DNA of 64,000 nucleotides from Pseudophaeobacter sp. Lineage in GTDB: Bacteria > Pseudomonadota > Alphaproteobacteria > Rhodobacterales > Rhodobacteraceae. Below are positions 49,130-58,727 of the stretch, piece by piece. The stretch spans positions 62,001 to 126,000 of the forward strand of contig JALUXC010000025.1 of NCBI GenBank assembly GCA_027019165.1. The letters are read 5' to 3'. The translations under genes were made by a program, and so were the position numbers. Within the stretch, counting starts at the first letter, position 1, and each line of letters opens with the position of its first letter. Under the pieces are notes generated by a model. That model worked only from the letters and a program-made list of their open reading frames with translations, did not search any database and had not been told where the DNA came from.

Positions 49130-51009
49130 GCAGATTTACTCCGCGACGGACCCAGTTTTCGTAGGCGAGCGAGCAAGAGAGCCAAAGCGGCTGGAGTCAT
49201 TCCGTCAACGCGTGCCGCTTGCGCCAAGTTTTCAGGTCGCGCCCGGGACAATTTTTGCTGTAGCTCGTTCGATAGGCCTTCGATCCCAAAAAAGACGAAA
49301 TCCTCCGGGAACGCCAAGTCTTCATCACGCTGCATTGCCGCGATCTCTCGATTCTGACGATCAATGTAATTGGCATAAAGCGCGTCTCTTTCCACTTGCC
49401 TCCGGATATCCTCATCGACCCCAGAGAGAGATGGTACAAGAGTCATCAAATCTTCGAATGAAACATCCGGGAAGGCAAGTACGTCCATCCCCGTTCGCTT
49501 TTTGCCATCCTGGTTAATGCGAATTCCAGCTTCTTTGATTTGCTTTGGAGTGTAGACCGTGTCCGTTAGATGTCTCCGCGTGGTGTCCAACTTGTCCTGC
49601 TTTTCCTCAAACATGGTTCGGCGCGCAATAGAAGCACACCCAATCTGCACGGCAAGAGGCGTGAGTCGTTGGTCGGCGTTGTCAGCTCTCAGAGAGAGGC
49701 GGAATTCAGCTCGAGATGTAAACATCCTATAGGGTTCGGAAACTCCGTTTGTTGTCAGATCATCGATCATAACACCAATGTAGCTTCCCGAACGCCCAAG
49801 TATCACCGGATCTTTCTGCTGGCTCTTCCGAGCAGCGTTAATGCCAGCAACCAATCCCTGAGCCGCTGCCTCCTCATAGCCCGTCGTCCCATTGATTTGC
49901 CCTGCCAAGAATAGGCCTGGAAAATCCTTCAACTCCAAAGTCAGTGAAAGGGCTCTGGGGTCAACGTAGTCATACTCAATGGCATAACCTGGTTGCAAAA
50001 TCTTGGCCTCTTCAAGGCCAAAAATCGAGTGAACGTATTCTTCCTGCACGTCGATGGGTAGACTTGTCGAAATGCCATTCGGGTACACGGTGAAGTCTTG
50101 AACGCCCTCGGGTTCCAGAAAGATCTGGTGAGATGTCTTATCGGCGAATCGGACGACCTTATCCTCTATGGATGGGCAGTAACGAGGACCAACACCTTCT
50201 ATGTGCCCACCATACATCGCAGATCGGGAAAGGTTCTTTTCGATAATCTCATGTGTGTGCGCATTTGTATGTGTAATCCCGCACGCGATCTGCCGTGCAG
50301 ACACTGACTTTGTTCCAAAGGAAAAAAATGCTGGATCTTCATCACCGTCTTGCATTTCCAGCTCATCCCAACGAATTGTCCTTCCATCCAACCGAGGAGG
50401 TGTTCCCGTTTTTAGACGGCCAAGTGGGAGACCAAAACTATCAAGTCGGGTCGCCAGCGGGACGGACGGTTTATCCCCCATCCGACCACCAGGCTTAGAA
50501 ACGTCACCAATATGAATAACGCCACGCAAGAAGGTTCCTGACGTCAGGATCACGGATTGGGCGGAGATTTCACTCCCATCAGCAAGAACCACTCCAGCTA
50601 CCTGATTTCCAGACATGAGAAAATCGGTAACTTCTGCCTCGATAATCTCCAAATTGCTTTGCTGTTCCGTCAATCGCAACATCTCGCGATGGTAAATTCC
50701 ACGATCGGATTGAGCACGAGGACCTTGGACTGCCGGACCTTTTCGTCTGTTCAGTAGCCGGAACTGGATTCCCGCCGCGTCGGCCACCCGGCCCATGACA
50801 CCGTCCATGGCGTCAATTTCTCGCACGAGATGACCTTTGCCAAGCCCACCTATGGCAGGGTTGCAAGACATAACGCCAATTCCCGAACGTTTCAATGTGA
50901 TCAACGCTGTTCGGGCGGCAAGGCGTGCCGAGGCGTGCGCAGCTTCAGTTCCCGCATGACCACCGCCAATGACAATGACGTCAAAATCCGAATGTTTCAC
51001 GTGAAACAC
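49126..51009 (-). CDS. mnmG: tRNA uridine-5-carboxymethylaminomethyl(34) synthesis enzyme MnmG
   Basis: [30 protein letters not shown]...[22 protein letters not shown]. Confidence 0.97.
   Translation of the reverse strand: MFHVKHSDFDVIVIGGGHAGTEAAHASARLAARTALITLKRSGIGVMSCNPAIGGLGKGHLVREIDAMDGVMGRVADAAGIQFRLLNRRKGPAVQGPRAQSDRGIYHREMLRLTEQQSNLEIIEAEVTDFLMSGNQVAGVVLADGSEISAQSVILTSGTFLRGVIHIGDVSKPGGRMGDKPSVPLATRLDSFGLPLGRLKTGTPPRLDGRTIRWDELEMQDGDEDPAFFSFGTKSVSARQIACGITHTNAHTHEIIEKNLSRSAMYGGHIEGVGPRYCPSIEDKVVRFADKTSHQIFLEPEGVQDFTVYPNGISTSLPIDVQEEYVHSIFGLEEAKILQPGYAIEYDYVDPRALSLTLELKDFPGLFLAGQINGTTGYEEAAAQGLVAGINAARKSQQKDPVILGRSGSYIGVMIDDLTTNGVSEPYRMFTSRAEFRLSLRADNADQRLTPLAVQIGCASIARRTMFEEKQDKLDTTRRHLTDTVYTPKQIKEAGIRINQDGKKRTGMDVLAFPDVSFEDLMTLVPSLSGVDEDIRRQVERDALYANYIDRQNREIAAMQRDEDLAFPEDFVFFGIEGLSNELQQKLSRARPENLAQAARVDGMTPAALALLLARLRKLGPSRSKSA
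50993..51008. promoter_or_regulatory. parS: parS site (perfect TGTTTCACGTGAAACA), overlapping the mnmG start codon
   Basis: Exact 16-bp palindrome; encodes part of the MnmG N-terminus MFHVKH. Confidence 0.95.
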
Positions 51010-51012
51010 TCC

Positions 51013-52299
51013 TCACTTACCAAGACAGAAGCTGGAGAAAATTTCATCCAGCAGGTCTTCCACACCAATACGGCCCACCAGGGCCTCGAGAGACCGAATT
51101 GCTGACCGGATCTCTTCTGCTACCAACTCGTAGTGTTCCGGTCCCATTTCAAGGATTCGATCCGCATTTTGCAGACTTTCAAGCGCTTCAGAAAGCGCAA
51201 ATTGATGCCGCTTTCGCGTCGATACGCCAGCTTGAAAGGAGCGTTCCTTTAGGACTCGGCTCACATGATCGACCAAGGCGTCAATCCCCTGGCCAGTCTT
51301 GCCCGAGATTCCCAAGCCCTCCACGCCTTTTTCATCGATCTTGGGAATGAACCGAATGTCGCCTGGCTTCATTTCAATATCCAGGGAATCATCCGGGTCC
51401 GCAAGAAAAACTCTGAGATCTGCGGCTTCCGCTCGCTGCTTTGCAAGACCGATACCAATGCTTTCGACATGGTCTTCGGTATCTCTCAGACCAGCCGTGT
51501 CGAGCAGTGTAATTGGGAGGCCGGAAAGATCCATTCTTACTTCTATGATATCTCGCGTTGTTCCCGCGTACTCGGAGGTGATTGCAGCCTCCCGACCCGC
51601 CAGAGCGTTCAAAAGCGTGGATTTTCCGACATTAGGAGCCCCGACAATAGCCACCTCGAAACCCACGCGAATTCTCTCTGCGACGCGCACACCGGCAATT
51701 TCTGTTGCGAGGTCTTTTTGGACACCAGAGAGCAGCTCTGAAACCTCCGGTGTTACATCTACCGGTACTTCTTCATCGGCAAAATCGATTGTGACCTCTA
51801 TCAATGACGCTGCCCGAATCAAGTCATTGCGCCATCGATCTGCCAAGTCGCCCAACGCGCCAGAGAGGACGAGTTGCGCCTGTTTCCTTTGAGCTTCGGT
51901 TTCAGCATCAATAAGGTCGGCAAGACCCTCGACCTGGGACAGGTCCAACTTCCCGTTTTCCAGAGCGCGGCGTGTGAACTCACCCGGTTCTGCCAAACGG
52001 AGGCCTTTTACTTTGCCCAGGCGATCCAAAACGGCTGAAACAACGGCTGTACTTCCATGTGTCTGAAATTCAACAACGTCTTCGCCTGTGAAGCTATGCG
52101 GTCCTTGGAACGTCAGGACCAAAGCCTCATCAATCAGATCACCCGTGATATCCATCACACGCCGCAATCCACGGCTAGGAGCTGTCATCGACGTCTGGCA
52201 AAGCTGTTCAACGGCTTCAAGCGCCTGAGCCCCTGAAACCCGGATGACAGCGACCCCGGCCTTTCCCTGAGCAGAGGCCAACGCAAAGATCGTATCCAT
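51013..52299 (-). CDS. mnmE: tRNA uridine-5-carboxymethylaminomethyl(34) synthesis GTPase MnmE
   Basis: MDTIFALASAQGKAGVAVIRVSG...IVGAPNVGKSTLLNALAGREAAITSEYAGTTRD...FCLGK. Confidence 0.96.
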   Translation of the reverse strand: MDTIFALASAQGKAGVAVIRVSGAQALEAVEQLCQTSMTAPSRGLRRVMDITGDLIDEALVLTFQGPHSFTGEDVVEFQTHGSTAVVSAVLDRLGKVKGLRLAEPGEFTRRALENGKLDLSQVEGLADLIDAETEAQRKQAQLVLSGALGDLADRWRNDLIRAASLIEVTIDFADEEVPVDVTPEVSELLSGVQKDLATEIAGVRVAERIRVGFEVAIVGAPNVGKSTLLNALAGREAAITSEYAGTTRDIIEVRMDLSGLPITLLDTAGLRDTEDHVESIGIGLAKQRAEAADLRVFLADPDDSLDIEMKPGDIRFIPKIDEKGVEGLGISGKTGQGIDALVDHVSRVLKERSFQAGVSTRKRHQFALSEALESLQNADRILEMGPEHYELVAEEIRSAIRSLEALVGRIGVEDLLDEIFSSFCLGK

Positions 52300-52330
52300 G
52301 GCAGGCCTTCCTTTCTTTGAAATCTAAGGC

Positions 52331-53602
52331 CTAGGTGTTCATCGAGTCGAAGAACTCTGAGTTTGTCTTCGTCTGCTTGAGTTTTGAAAGCAGGAACTCG
52401 ATGGCATCTGTGGTCCCCATCGGGTTCAAAATTCTCCGCAAAACGAAAGTCTTAGCAAGATCACCCTTGTCAACCAGCAGGTCTTCTTTCCGGGTACCAG
52501 ACTTAAGAATATCAATGGCCGGGAAGACCCGTTTGTCGGCAATCTTACGATCCAGCACCAGTTCAGAGTTGCCCGTACCTTTGAATTCTTCAAAGATAAC
52601 CTCATCCATCCGGCTGCCTGTGTCGATCAGAGCGGTGGCGATGATCGTCAGGGAGCCGCCCTCTTCGATATTGCGGGCAGCACCAAAGAACCGTTTCGGA
52701 CGCTGCAGGGCATTTGCATCCACACCACCGGTCAGAACCTTACCTGAGGACGGAACAACGGTGTTAAAGGCACGACCAAGTCTTGTGATAGAATCAAGGA
52801 GGATCACAACATCTCGTTTGTGCTCCACCAAACGCTTGGCCTTTTCGATGACCATTTCCGAAACGGCCACGTGGCGCGTTGCCGGTTCATCAAAGGTGGA
52901 GGAAACCACCTCGCCCTTCACAGACCGCTGCATGTCGGTGACTTCTTCGGGCCGTTCGTCGATCAAAAGAACGATCAGGTAGCATTCCGGGTGATTCTTC
53001 TCAATGGAATGCGCAATGTTCTGCAGGATTACAGTTTTACCCGTCCGTGGAGGCGCGACGATCAGCGACCGCTGCCCCTTCCCGATCGGTGCCACCAGAT
53101 CGATCACCCGGGCGGATTTATCCTTGATGGTGGGATCCTCGATCTCCATCTTGAGGCGCTCATCGGGGTAAAGCGGCGTAAGGTTGTCAAAGGCGATCTT
53201 GTGACGCGCTTTTTCCGGCTCTTCAAAGTTGATCTTGGTCACATTGGTTAGAGCAAAATAGCGCTCGTTCTCCAGCGGTGCCTTGATCTGACCTTCGACC
53301 GTATCGCCAGTGCGCAGAGAGTATTGGCGGATCATTTCGGGTGAGACATAGATATCGTCCGGACCCGGAAGATAGTTCGCCTCGGGTGAACGCAGGAAGC
53401 CAAACCCGTCTTGCAGCACTTCCAGCACCCCATCACCGCCGATGTCCCAGCCTTCATCCGCGCGCTCACGCAGGATCTGGAACATCATCTCGCCCTTGCG
53501 CATGGTCGAGGCGTTCTCGATCTCCAGCTCTTCAGCCATGGAGAGCAAGTCCTTGGGACTTTTCGCTTTGAGATCGGAGAGATTGAGGGATTGAGCGGTC
53601 AT
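52331..53602 (-). CDS. rho: Transcription termination factor Rho
   Basis: [44 protein letters not shown]...[19 protein letters not shown]; internal ATG at 53602 preferred. Confidence 0.97.
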   Translation of the reverse strand: MTAQSLNLSDLKAKSPKDLLSMAEELEIENASTMRKGEMMFQILRERADEGWDIGGDGVLEVLQDGFGFLRSPEANYLPGPDDIYVSPEMIRQYSLRTGDTVEGQIKAPLENERYFALTNVTKINFEEPEKARHKIAFDNLTPLYPDERLKMEIEDPTIKDKSARVIDLVAPIGKGQRSLIVAPPRTGKTVILQNIAHSIEKNHPECYLIVLLIDERPEEVTDMQRSVKGEVVSSTFDEPATRHVAVSEMVIEKAKRLVEHKRDVVILLDSITRLGRAFNTVVPSSGKVLTGGVDANALQRPKRFFGAARNIEEGGSLTIIATALIDTGSRMDEVIFEEFKGTGNSELVLDRKIADKRVFPAIDILKSGTRKEDLLVDKGDLAKTFVLRRILNPMGTTDAIEFLLSKLKQTKTNSEFFDSMNT

Positions 53603-53785
53603 ACAGATACAGCCTTTGCAGCCCCAGCAATCGGGGAGAGGTGTCATTTTGAGTTCGGAAGACACGAGTGCCCGGACGGGCCCGTTAGGCGCCATACATA
53701 GGCATATGCTGCCCGCGAGTCAAACCCTGGCTGTATGGCGCCCCTTGGTGCCTCTGAGGGGCTACAGAGTGGCGCTGACGGCTCC

Positions 53786-54241
53786 TCAGAACTTGAAGAT
53801 AACAGAGACCACAATCACGACCATGAACAGAGTTGGGACTTCGTTCATCATGCGAAACTGACGGCCCGTCAGCGTGTTGCGGTCTTCTTCAAAAGCCTTG
53901 ATCCGACGCTTCAACCAGATGTGAAACCAGGTCATGCCAATCACGCTGATCCCCTTGGTCCATGGCCAGATGGAGGACCAGTCCACAAACCCAGGCGTCA
54001 AAGCTATGAAGAGACCTGCCACCCATGCAGTATGCATGGCGGGGCTCATGATCACTTTCATCAGCTTGCGTTCCATAGTCAGAAAGATCGGAATGGCATC
54101 CTGCACCTTCTCAGCCTCTTCCACGTGATACACGAACAGACGTGGGAGATAGAAAAGACCAGCCATCCAGCTGAGTACCGCCATGATATGAAGAGATTTG
54201 GCGTAAGGGTACAGGACATACATCCAGTCTGTCAGTGTCAT
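53786..54241 (-). CDS. hemJ: Protoporphyrinogen oxidase HemJ
   Basis: MTLTDWMYVLYPYAKSLHIMAVLSWMAGLFYLPRLFVYH...; multi-TM. Confidence 0.88.
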   Translation of the reverse strand: MTLTDWMYVLYPYAKSLHIMAVLSWMAGLFYLPRLFVYHVEEAEKVQDAIPIFLTMERKLMKVIMSPAMHTAWVAGLFIALTPGFVDWSSIWPWTKGISVIGMTWFHIWLKRRIKAFEEDRNTLTGRQFRMMNEVPTLFMVVIVVSVIFKF

Positions 54242-54657
54242 GCTTGTTCTCTTTCCTGTGCTCTCGTCGGGCACCCTAAAATAATAAAGAAAGATTTAAA
54301 GGATGATGTTTTTGTAGGGCACAGGGTTTTCCGTGGATTACTCAGTCTTACCCCGGCCTATCCCCAGCGTGGAAAAGTTTCCATGGCTCCGGCACCTCAA
54401 ATGGTGAAAACTTCGTTAACATCCTTTCTTTTATGACTTCTTAAGGATTGATTAACCAAGGTAAACATGGGGATAACTCTGGGATCACTTGTGAAACAGC
54501 GAGATATCCACGACGTCAGAGTTATCCCAGTCCACGCGGGACGAATCCTGGTACATCCGGGATGAAACTGACGCTTTGGCTGTGGGCTTGCCAAATGGGC
54601 TGAAAACCATACAAAACATGCCAATACTGTGAACCGATTTCCCACGGGGTTTTCCAC
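54242..54657. other. oriC: Candidate chromosomal replication origin (oriC) in the hemJ/maf divergent intergenic region
   Basis: AT-richer divergent gap with DnaA-box-like TTATCCCCA (rev, 54468-54476), TTTTCCACG (rev, 54368-54376), TAATCCACG (rev, 54332-54340), ATATCCACG (54504-54512), TTTTCCACA (54650-54658); TTAA-rich segment; origin-type gene context. Confidence 0.65.
54441..54456 (+). promoter_or_regulatory. Canonical CtrA-type box TTAA-N7-TTAAC
   Basis: TTAAGGATTGATTAAC, exact match to the CtrA full-site consensus, within the candidate oriC. Confidence 0.55.
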
Positions 54658-55257
54658 ATGACTGCCCACATAGTGCTGGCCTCCGGGTCTGAGATCAGGG
54701 CCCATCTTTTGCGTCAGGCAGCCATTGAGTTTGAGCAGGACATCCCGCGCCTGGATGAGGATAGCATAAAGGTCGCGCTTTTGGCCGAGGATGCTCCGCC
54801 ACGTGACATCGCCGATGCTCTGGCCGAAGCCAAGGCACGAAAAATCAGCGCAAAACACCCCGGATCCATGGTGATCGGATGCGATCAGGTGCTGGATTTC
54901 CAGGGGCAACTGTTATCCAAACCCAAAACGCCCGAAGACGCGCTCACCCAGCTAAGCGAGATGCGGGGACATCGCCATATGCTATTGTCCGCAGCGGTGA
55001 TCTACCGGGATGGGGAGCCGCTCTGGCGCCACGTGGGGCAGGTCCGCCTGTTGATGCGCAAGGCGTCGGATGGCTACCTGCAGGACTATGTGAGCCGCAA
55101 CTGGGACAGCATCCGCCATTCGGTCGGTGGCTACAAGCTCGAAGAAGAGGGTGTGCGGCTCTTTACCAGCATTGAGGGAAGCTATTTTAACGTTTTGGGA
55201 TTACCGCTGACTGAACTAATAAACTACCTGGGACTGCAGGGAGTTATCGATCAATGA
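54658..55257 (+). CDS. maf: Maf family nucleotide pyrophosphatase
   Basis: IVLASGSEIRAHLLRQAAIEFEQDIPRLDEDSIK...VIGCDQVL. Confidence 0.93.
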   Translation: MTAHIVLASGSEIRAHLLRQAAIEFEQDIPRLDEDSIKVALLAEDAPPRDIADALAEAKARKISAKHPGSMVIGCDQVLDFQGQLLSKPKTPEDALTQLSEMRGHRHMLLSAAVIYRDGEPLWRHVGQVRLLMRKASDGYLQDYVSRNWDSIRHSVGGYKLEEEGVRLFTSIEGSYFNVLGLPLTELINYLGLQGVIDQ

Positions 55258-56087
55258 GTCTTGCAAAGATACCTCTGGCCGGGGTCATCGGATGCCCGGT
55301 GGCCCATTCGCGCTCGCCGCAAATTCAGAACCACTGGCTGCGGACCTATGGGATCGCGGGGCACTATGTGCCAATGCATGTTGAACCGCAGGATCTTGAA
55401 ACGGTGATCCGCAGCCTGCCCAAGGCAGGATTTGTCGGAGCAAATGTAACCCTGCCCCATAAAGAAGCCGTGATGCAGATTGCCGATAAGGTCACGGATC
55501 GCGCCACCCTGATGGGAGCGGCAAACACGATGATCTTCCGCGAGGATGGATCTATTTTGGCTGACAATACAGATGGTTACGGTTTCATCACAAACCTGCA
55601 TCAAGGGGCTCCAGATTGGCAGCCCAAATCAGGCCCGGCTCTGGTTCTAGGCGCCGGCGGCGCATGCCGGGCCGTCATTGCCTCTTTGATTGAGGCAGGT
55701 GTTCCTGAGATTATGCTCTCCAACCGCACCCGCGAACGCGCGGACCAGTTGCGCAAGGAATTTGGAAAGCGGATCCGTGTGGTTGACTGGATCCAGGCCG
55801 GAAATGCGGTTGAAGAAGCCGCGCTGGTGGTCAATGCCACTTCGCTTGGCATGGAGGGCAAGCGCCCTCTGCGTGTTCCCATGGATGGGTTGAAGCCCTC
55901 CTGCGTTGTGACTGATCTGGTCTACACACCCTTGGAAACTGATCTGATCAAGGCTGGAAAAGAAGCCGGATGCACCGTTGTTGATGGTCTTGGAATGCTG
56001 CTCCATCAGGCGGTTCCGGGGTTTGAACGCTGGTTCGGCCAGCGGCCCAAGGTGGATGAGGACACCCGCGCGGCGGCGCTGGCATGA
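55254..56087 (+). CDS. aroE: Shikimate dehydrogenase
   Basis: LAGVIGCPVAHSRSPQIQNHWLRTYGI...NVTLPHKEAVM...VLGAGGACRAVIASL. Confidence 0.95.
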   Translation: MSLAKIPLAGVIGCPVAHSRSPQIQNHWLRTYGIAGHYVPMHVEPQDLETVIRSLPKAGFVGANVTLPHKEAVMQIADKVTDRATLMGAANTMIFREDGSILADNTDGYGFITNLHQGAPDWQPKSGPALVLGAGGACRAVIASLIEAGVPEIMLSNRTRERADQLRKEFGKRIRVVDWIQAGNAVEEAALVVNATSLGMEGKRPLRVPMDGLKPSCVVTDLVYTPLETDLIKAGKEAGCTVVDGLGMLLHQAVPGFERWFGQRPKVDEDTRAAALA

Positions 56088-56677
56088 CGTTTTCACTGGG
56101 TTTGACCGGCTCGATCGGCATGGGCAAAAGCACCACAGCCAAGATCTTTGCCGAGCTTGGCTGTGCGGTCTGGGATGCGGATGCGGCGGTGCATCGCCTT
56201 TACGGTGTTGGCGGCGCTGCTGTCGCCCCCATGGCAGCGGCGTTTCCGCAGGCAATCAACAATGGAATGGTGGATCGCGGCGCGCTGAAAGAGATCATCT
56301 CCCGCGACCCCTCCGCCCTGTCCGTGATCGAAAAGATCGTGCACCCTCTTGTCGCCGACGATCGCGCCGCATTCCGCCGTAGTGCCGATAGCGACATCCT
56401 TGTCTTTGATATTCCGCTGCTTTTTGAAACGGGTGGAGAGGCCGCAATGGATGCGGTCGCCTGCGTCTGGGTCGATGTTGAAACACAGAAACAGCGTGTT
56501 CTGGATCGCGGTACAATGACGGTTGAGCAATTCACGCAAATCCTGCAAAAACAGATGCCAATCGAAGAGAAACGCGCCCGTGCCGACTATGAGATCGAGA
56601 CCGACACAATGGACCATGCCCGCGCGCAGGTGGAAGAGATCCTGACAGACATCAGGGGAAAGATGGCAAATGCGTGA
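56084..56677 (+). CDS. coaE: Dephospho-CoA kinase
   Basis: LGLTGSIGMGKSTTAKIFAELGCAVWDADAAVHRLY. Confidence 0.95.
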   Translation: MTFSLGLTGSIGMGKSTTAKIFAELGCAVWDADAAVHRLYGVGGAAVAPMAAAFPQAINNGMVDRGALKEIISRDPSALSVIEKIVHPLVADDRAAFRRSADSDILVFDIPLLFETGGEAAMDAVACVWVDVETQKQRVLDRGTMTVEQFTQILQKQMPIEEKRARADYEIETDTMDHARAQVEEILTDIRGKMANA

Positions 56678-57407
56678 AATCGTTCTGGATACCGAGACGA
56701 CGGGCTTTGACCCCTTTTCCGGGGATCGCATCGTCGAGATTGGTGCGGTGGAACTTTACAACCACATGCCCACTGGAAAAACCTACCACGAATACATCAA
56801 CCCTGAACGCGACATGCCGGAAGAGGCCTTTGGCGTGCACGGGATTGGCCCGGACCTCCTCAGCCCGCCGCAGCCCCCTGCCCCCGGTGCTGTGACCCTG
56901 CGCGACAAACCGGTGTTTGAAAAAATCGGCCAGAAGTTCCTCGATTTTGTCGGTGATGCACGGCTGGTGATTCACAACGCCAGCTTTGACATGAAATTCC
57001 TCAACGCAGAGCTTGGCTGGATGAACCTGCCGCAGCTGCCCATGGATCAGGCCATCGACACGCTGGCTATGGCCCGCAAGCGATTCCCCGGCTCGCCCGC
57101 AACGCTGGATGCGCTATGCCGCCGGTTCAATATCGACAACTCGAACCGGACGTTGCACGGCGCGCTTCTTGACTCCGAAATCCTGGCCGAGGTCTATCTG
57201 GAGCTGATTGGCGGCCGACAGCCCGACTTTGCCCTGTCCACGGCGGGTGCTGGCGGTTCGGATTCGGGGTCGACCGAACCCGATTGGCGCCCTTCCCCGC
57301 GCCCAAGCCCCCTGCCCGCGCGTCTGACAGCCGAGGAAAAAGCGGCTCATGATTCCTTTGTGGAAAAGCTGGGCGATGGTGCGCTTTGGGCCGCTGTACA
57401 GTCCTGA
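56670..57407 (+). CDS. dnaQ: DNA polymerase III subunit epsilon
   Basis: MREIVLDTETTGFDPFSGDRIVEIGAVEL; RLVIHNASFDMKFLNAEL; HGALLDSEILAEVYLEL. Confidence 0.95.
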   Translation: MREIVLDTETTGFDPFSGDRIVEIGAVELYNHMPTGKTYHEYINPERDMPEEAFGVHGIGPDLLSPPQPPAPGAVTLRDKPVFEKIGQKFLDFVGDARLVIHNASFDMKFLNAELGWMNLPQLPMDQAIDTLAMARKRFPGSPATLDALCRRFNIDNSNRTLHGALLDSEILAEVYLELIGGRQPDFALSTAGAGGSDSGSTEPDWRPSPRPSPLPARLTAEEKAAHDSFVEKLGDGALWAAVQS

Positions 57408-57427
57408 TACTTACGAACAGCCAAAGA

Positions 57428-57457
57428 AAAACGCTGCCGGGTTGACCGACAGCGTTT
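57428..57457. terminator. Hairpin between convergent dnaQ and secB
   Basis: AAACGCTG...CAGCGTTT. Confidence 0.6.
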
Positions 57458-57482
57458 CGATTTTCCATTGCAGTAACAGGGC

Positions 57483-57980
57483 TTACTGCTGCGGCTGCGC
57501 CTCTGCCTGACGGCGGGCCAGCTCATTGCGGTAGATCGCAACAAAATCGATATTGTCCAGGTTCAGCGGCGGGAAGCCCCCATCGCGGGTCACGTCCGAC
57601 ACGATGCGACGCAGGAACGGGAAGGTCATGCGTGGGCATTCGATCAGCAGGAAGGGGTGCAGCTGCTCATCCGGGACGCCCTGGATGTTGAAAACGCCGA
57701 CATATTCGATCTCCAGCACAAACAGGACGTCGCCGCCTTCCTTGTTCTTGGACTCAACGGTCAGTTTGGTCATGACCTCAAACTGGTTTTCAGCCGCGCG
57801 CTTTTTGGCGTCGAGGTTGACCTGAACGTTCACATCGGGCTGAACCTCACCTGCCGCGCCTTTTTGTGCCATCACGTTTTCGAAGGACATGTCGCGGATG
57901 AACTGACCCAGAATGTTCATCTGGACCTGGGGCTGCTGCGGGGCTGCTGCTGCGCCCTCGGGGGTGCCGTTTTCGGCCAT
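57483..57980 (-). CDS. secB: Protein-export chaperone SecB
   Basis: MAENGTPEGAAAAPQQPQVQMNILGQFIRDMSFEN...HPFLLIECPRMTFPFLRRIVSDVTRDGGFPPLNLDNIDF; internal ATG. Confidence 0.95.
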   Translation of the reverse strand: MAENGTPEGAAAAPQQPQVQMNILGQFIRDMSFENVMAQKGAAGEVQPDVNVQVNLDAKKRAAENQFEVMTKLTVESKNKEGGDVLFVLEIEYVGVFNIQGVPDEQLHPFLLIECPRMTFPFLRRIVSDVTRDGGFPPLNLDNIDFVAIYRNELARRQAEAQPQQ

Positions 57981-58092
57981 GGAGATACTCCTGAAGTATG
58001 GTTTTGCGCATTGCTTAGCAGCTTGTTGCGGGTATCTCAACGGTCACGCTGGGCAAGGTGTTTTGATGGATGAAAGTGGGGCTGAACCAGAG

Positions 58093-58614
58093 CTATTCCG
58101 GGCCTTTGACCCAGCCGGACGGACGGTCAGAAGGATTGTGAGGCGTCACATCTTCGAAATCTCCGTCGATCACATCGCCCCCACCCTGTGCCTGGTTCGG
58201 TCGACGCCCGCGGCGTGGATCGTGAGGATGAGCCTGCCCATGCATGGTGCCCATTTCGAATTGGGATACGGTGATGCGCGATTTGAGATATCGGAACACT
58301 GCCAGGCGCACCGGTGGCATGAGCAGGGCAAAACCCAATGCATCGGTGAAAAACCCCGGTGTCAGCAGCAGGGCACCAGCAAAGAGGATCATGGCTCCAT
58401 GAGCAAGTGGCTCGGCCGGGTCTGACAGGGTTTGGAACGAGGATCTGAGTTGTCCCATTGCCAGTCTCCCTTGGGACCGCACCAAAGATGTGCCAAGGAT
58501 CGCCGTCAGAACCACGATTGCCAGGGTGGGCCACAGCCCGATCAAACCGCCAACTTGGATGAAAAGGGCGATTTCAATCAATGGAACCATCAAAAAGGCC
58601 AGAAAAAGATACAT
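58093..58614 (-). CDS. fxsA: FxsA family membrane protein
   Basis: MYLFLAFLMVPLIEIALFIQVGGLIGLWPTLAIVVLTAILGTSLVRSQG. Confidence 0.88.
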   Translation of the reverse strand: MYLFLAFLMVPLIEIALFIQVGGLIGLWPTLAIVVLTAILGTSLVRSQGRLAMGQLRSSFQTLSDPAEPLAHGAMILFAGALLLTPGFFTDALGFALLMPPVRLAVFRYLKSRITVSQFEMGTMHGQAHPHDPRRGRRPNQAQGGGDVIDGDFEDVTPHNPSDRPSGWVKGPE

Positions 58615-58727
58615 CTTGGGGTCCTTTGAACTTGCGCTGAACGGTGGACTTGGCCCCACCCGTCACCTACATAAGAGCAGTCCGCTTTGGTTTCAAACAA
58701 GGCATGGTTGCCTAGCAAGAGGTTCAC

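Noticed and set aside
53603-53695. N-terminal extension of Rho in the ORF track
   Set aside because: Upstream 31 codons ([16 protein letters not shown]...) are not Rho-like; canonical start [12 protein letters not shown] at 53602.
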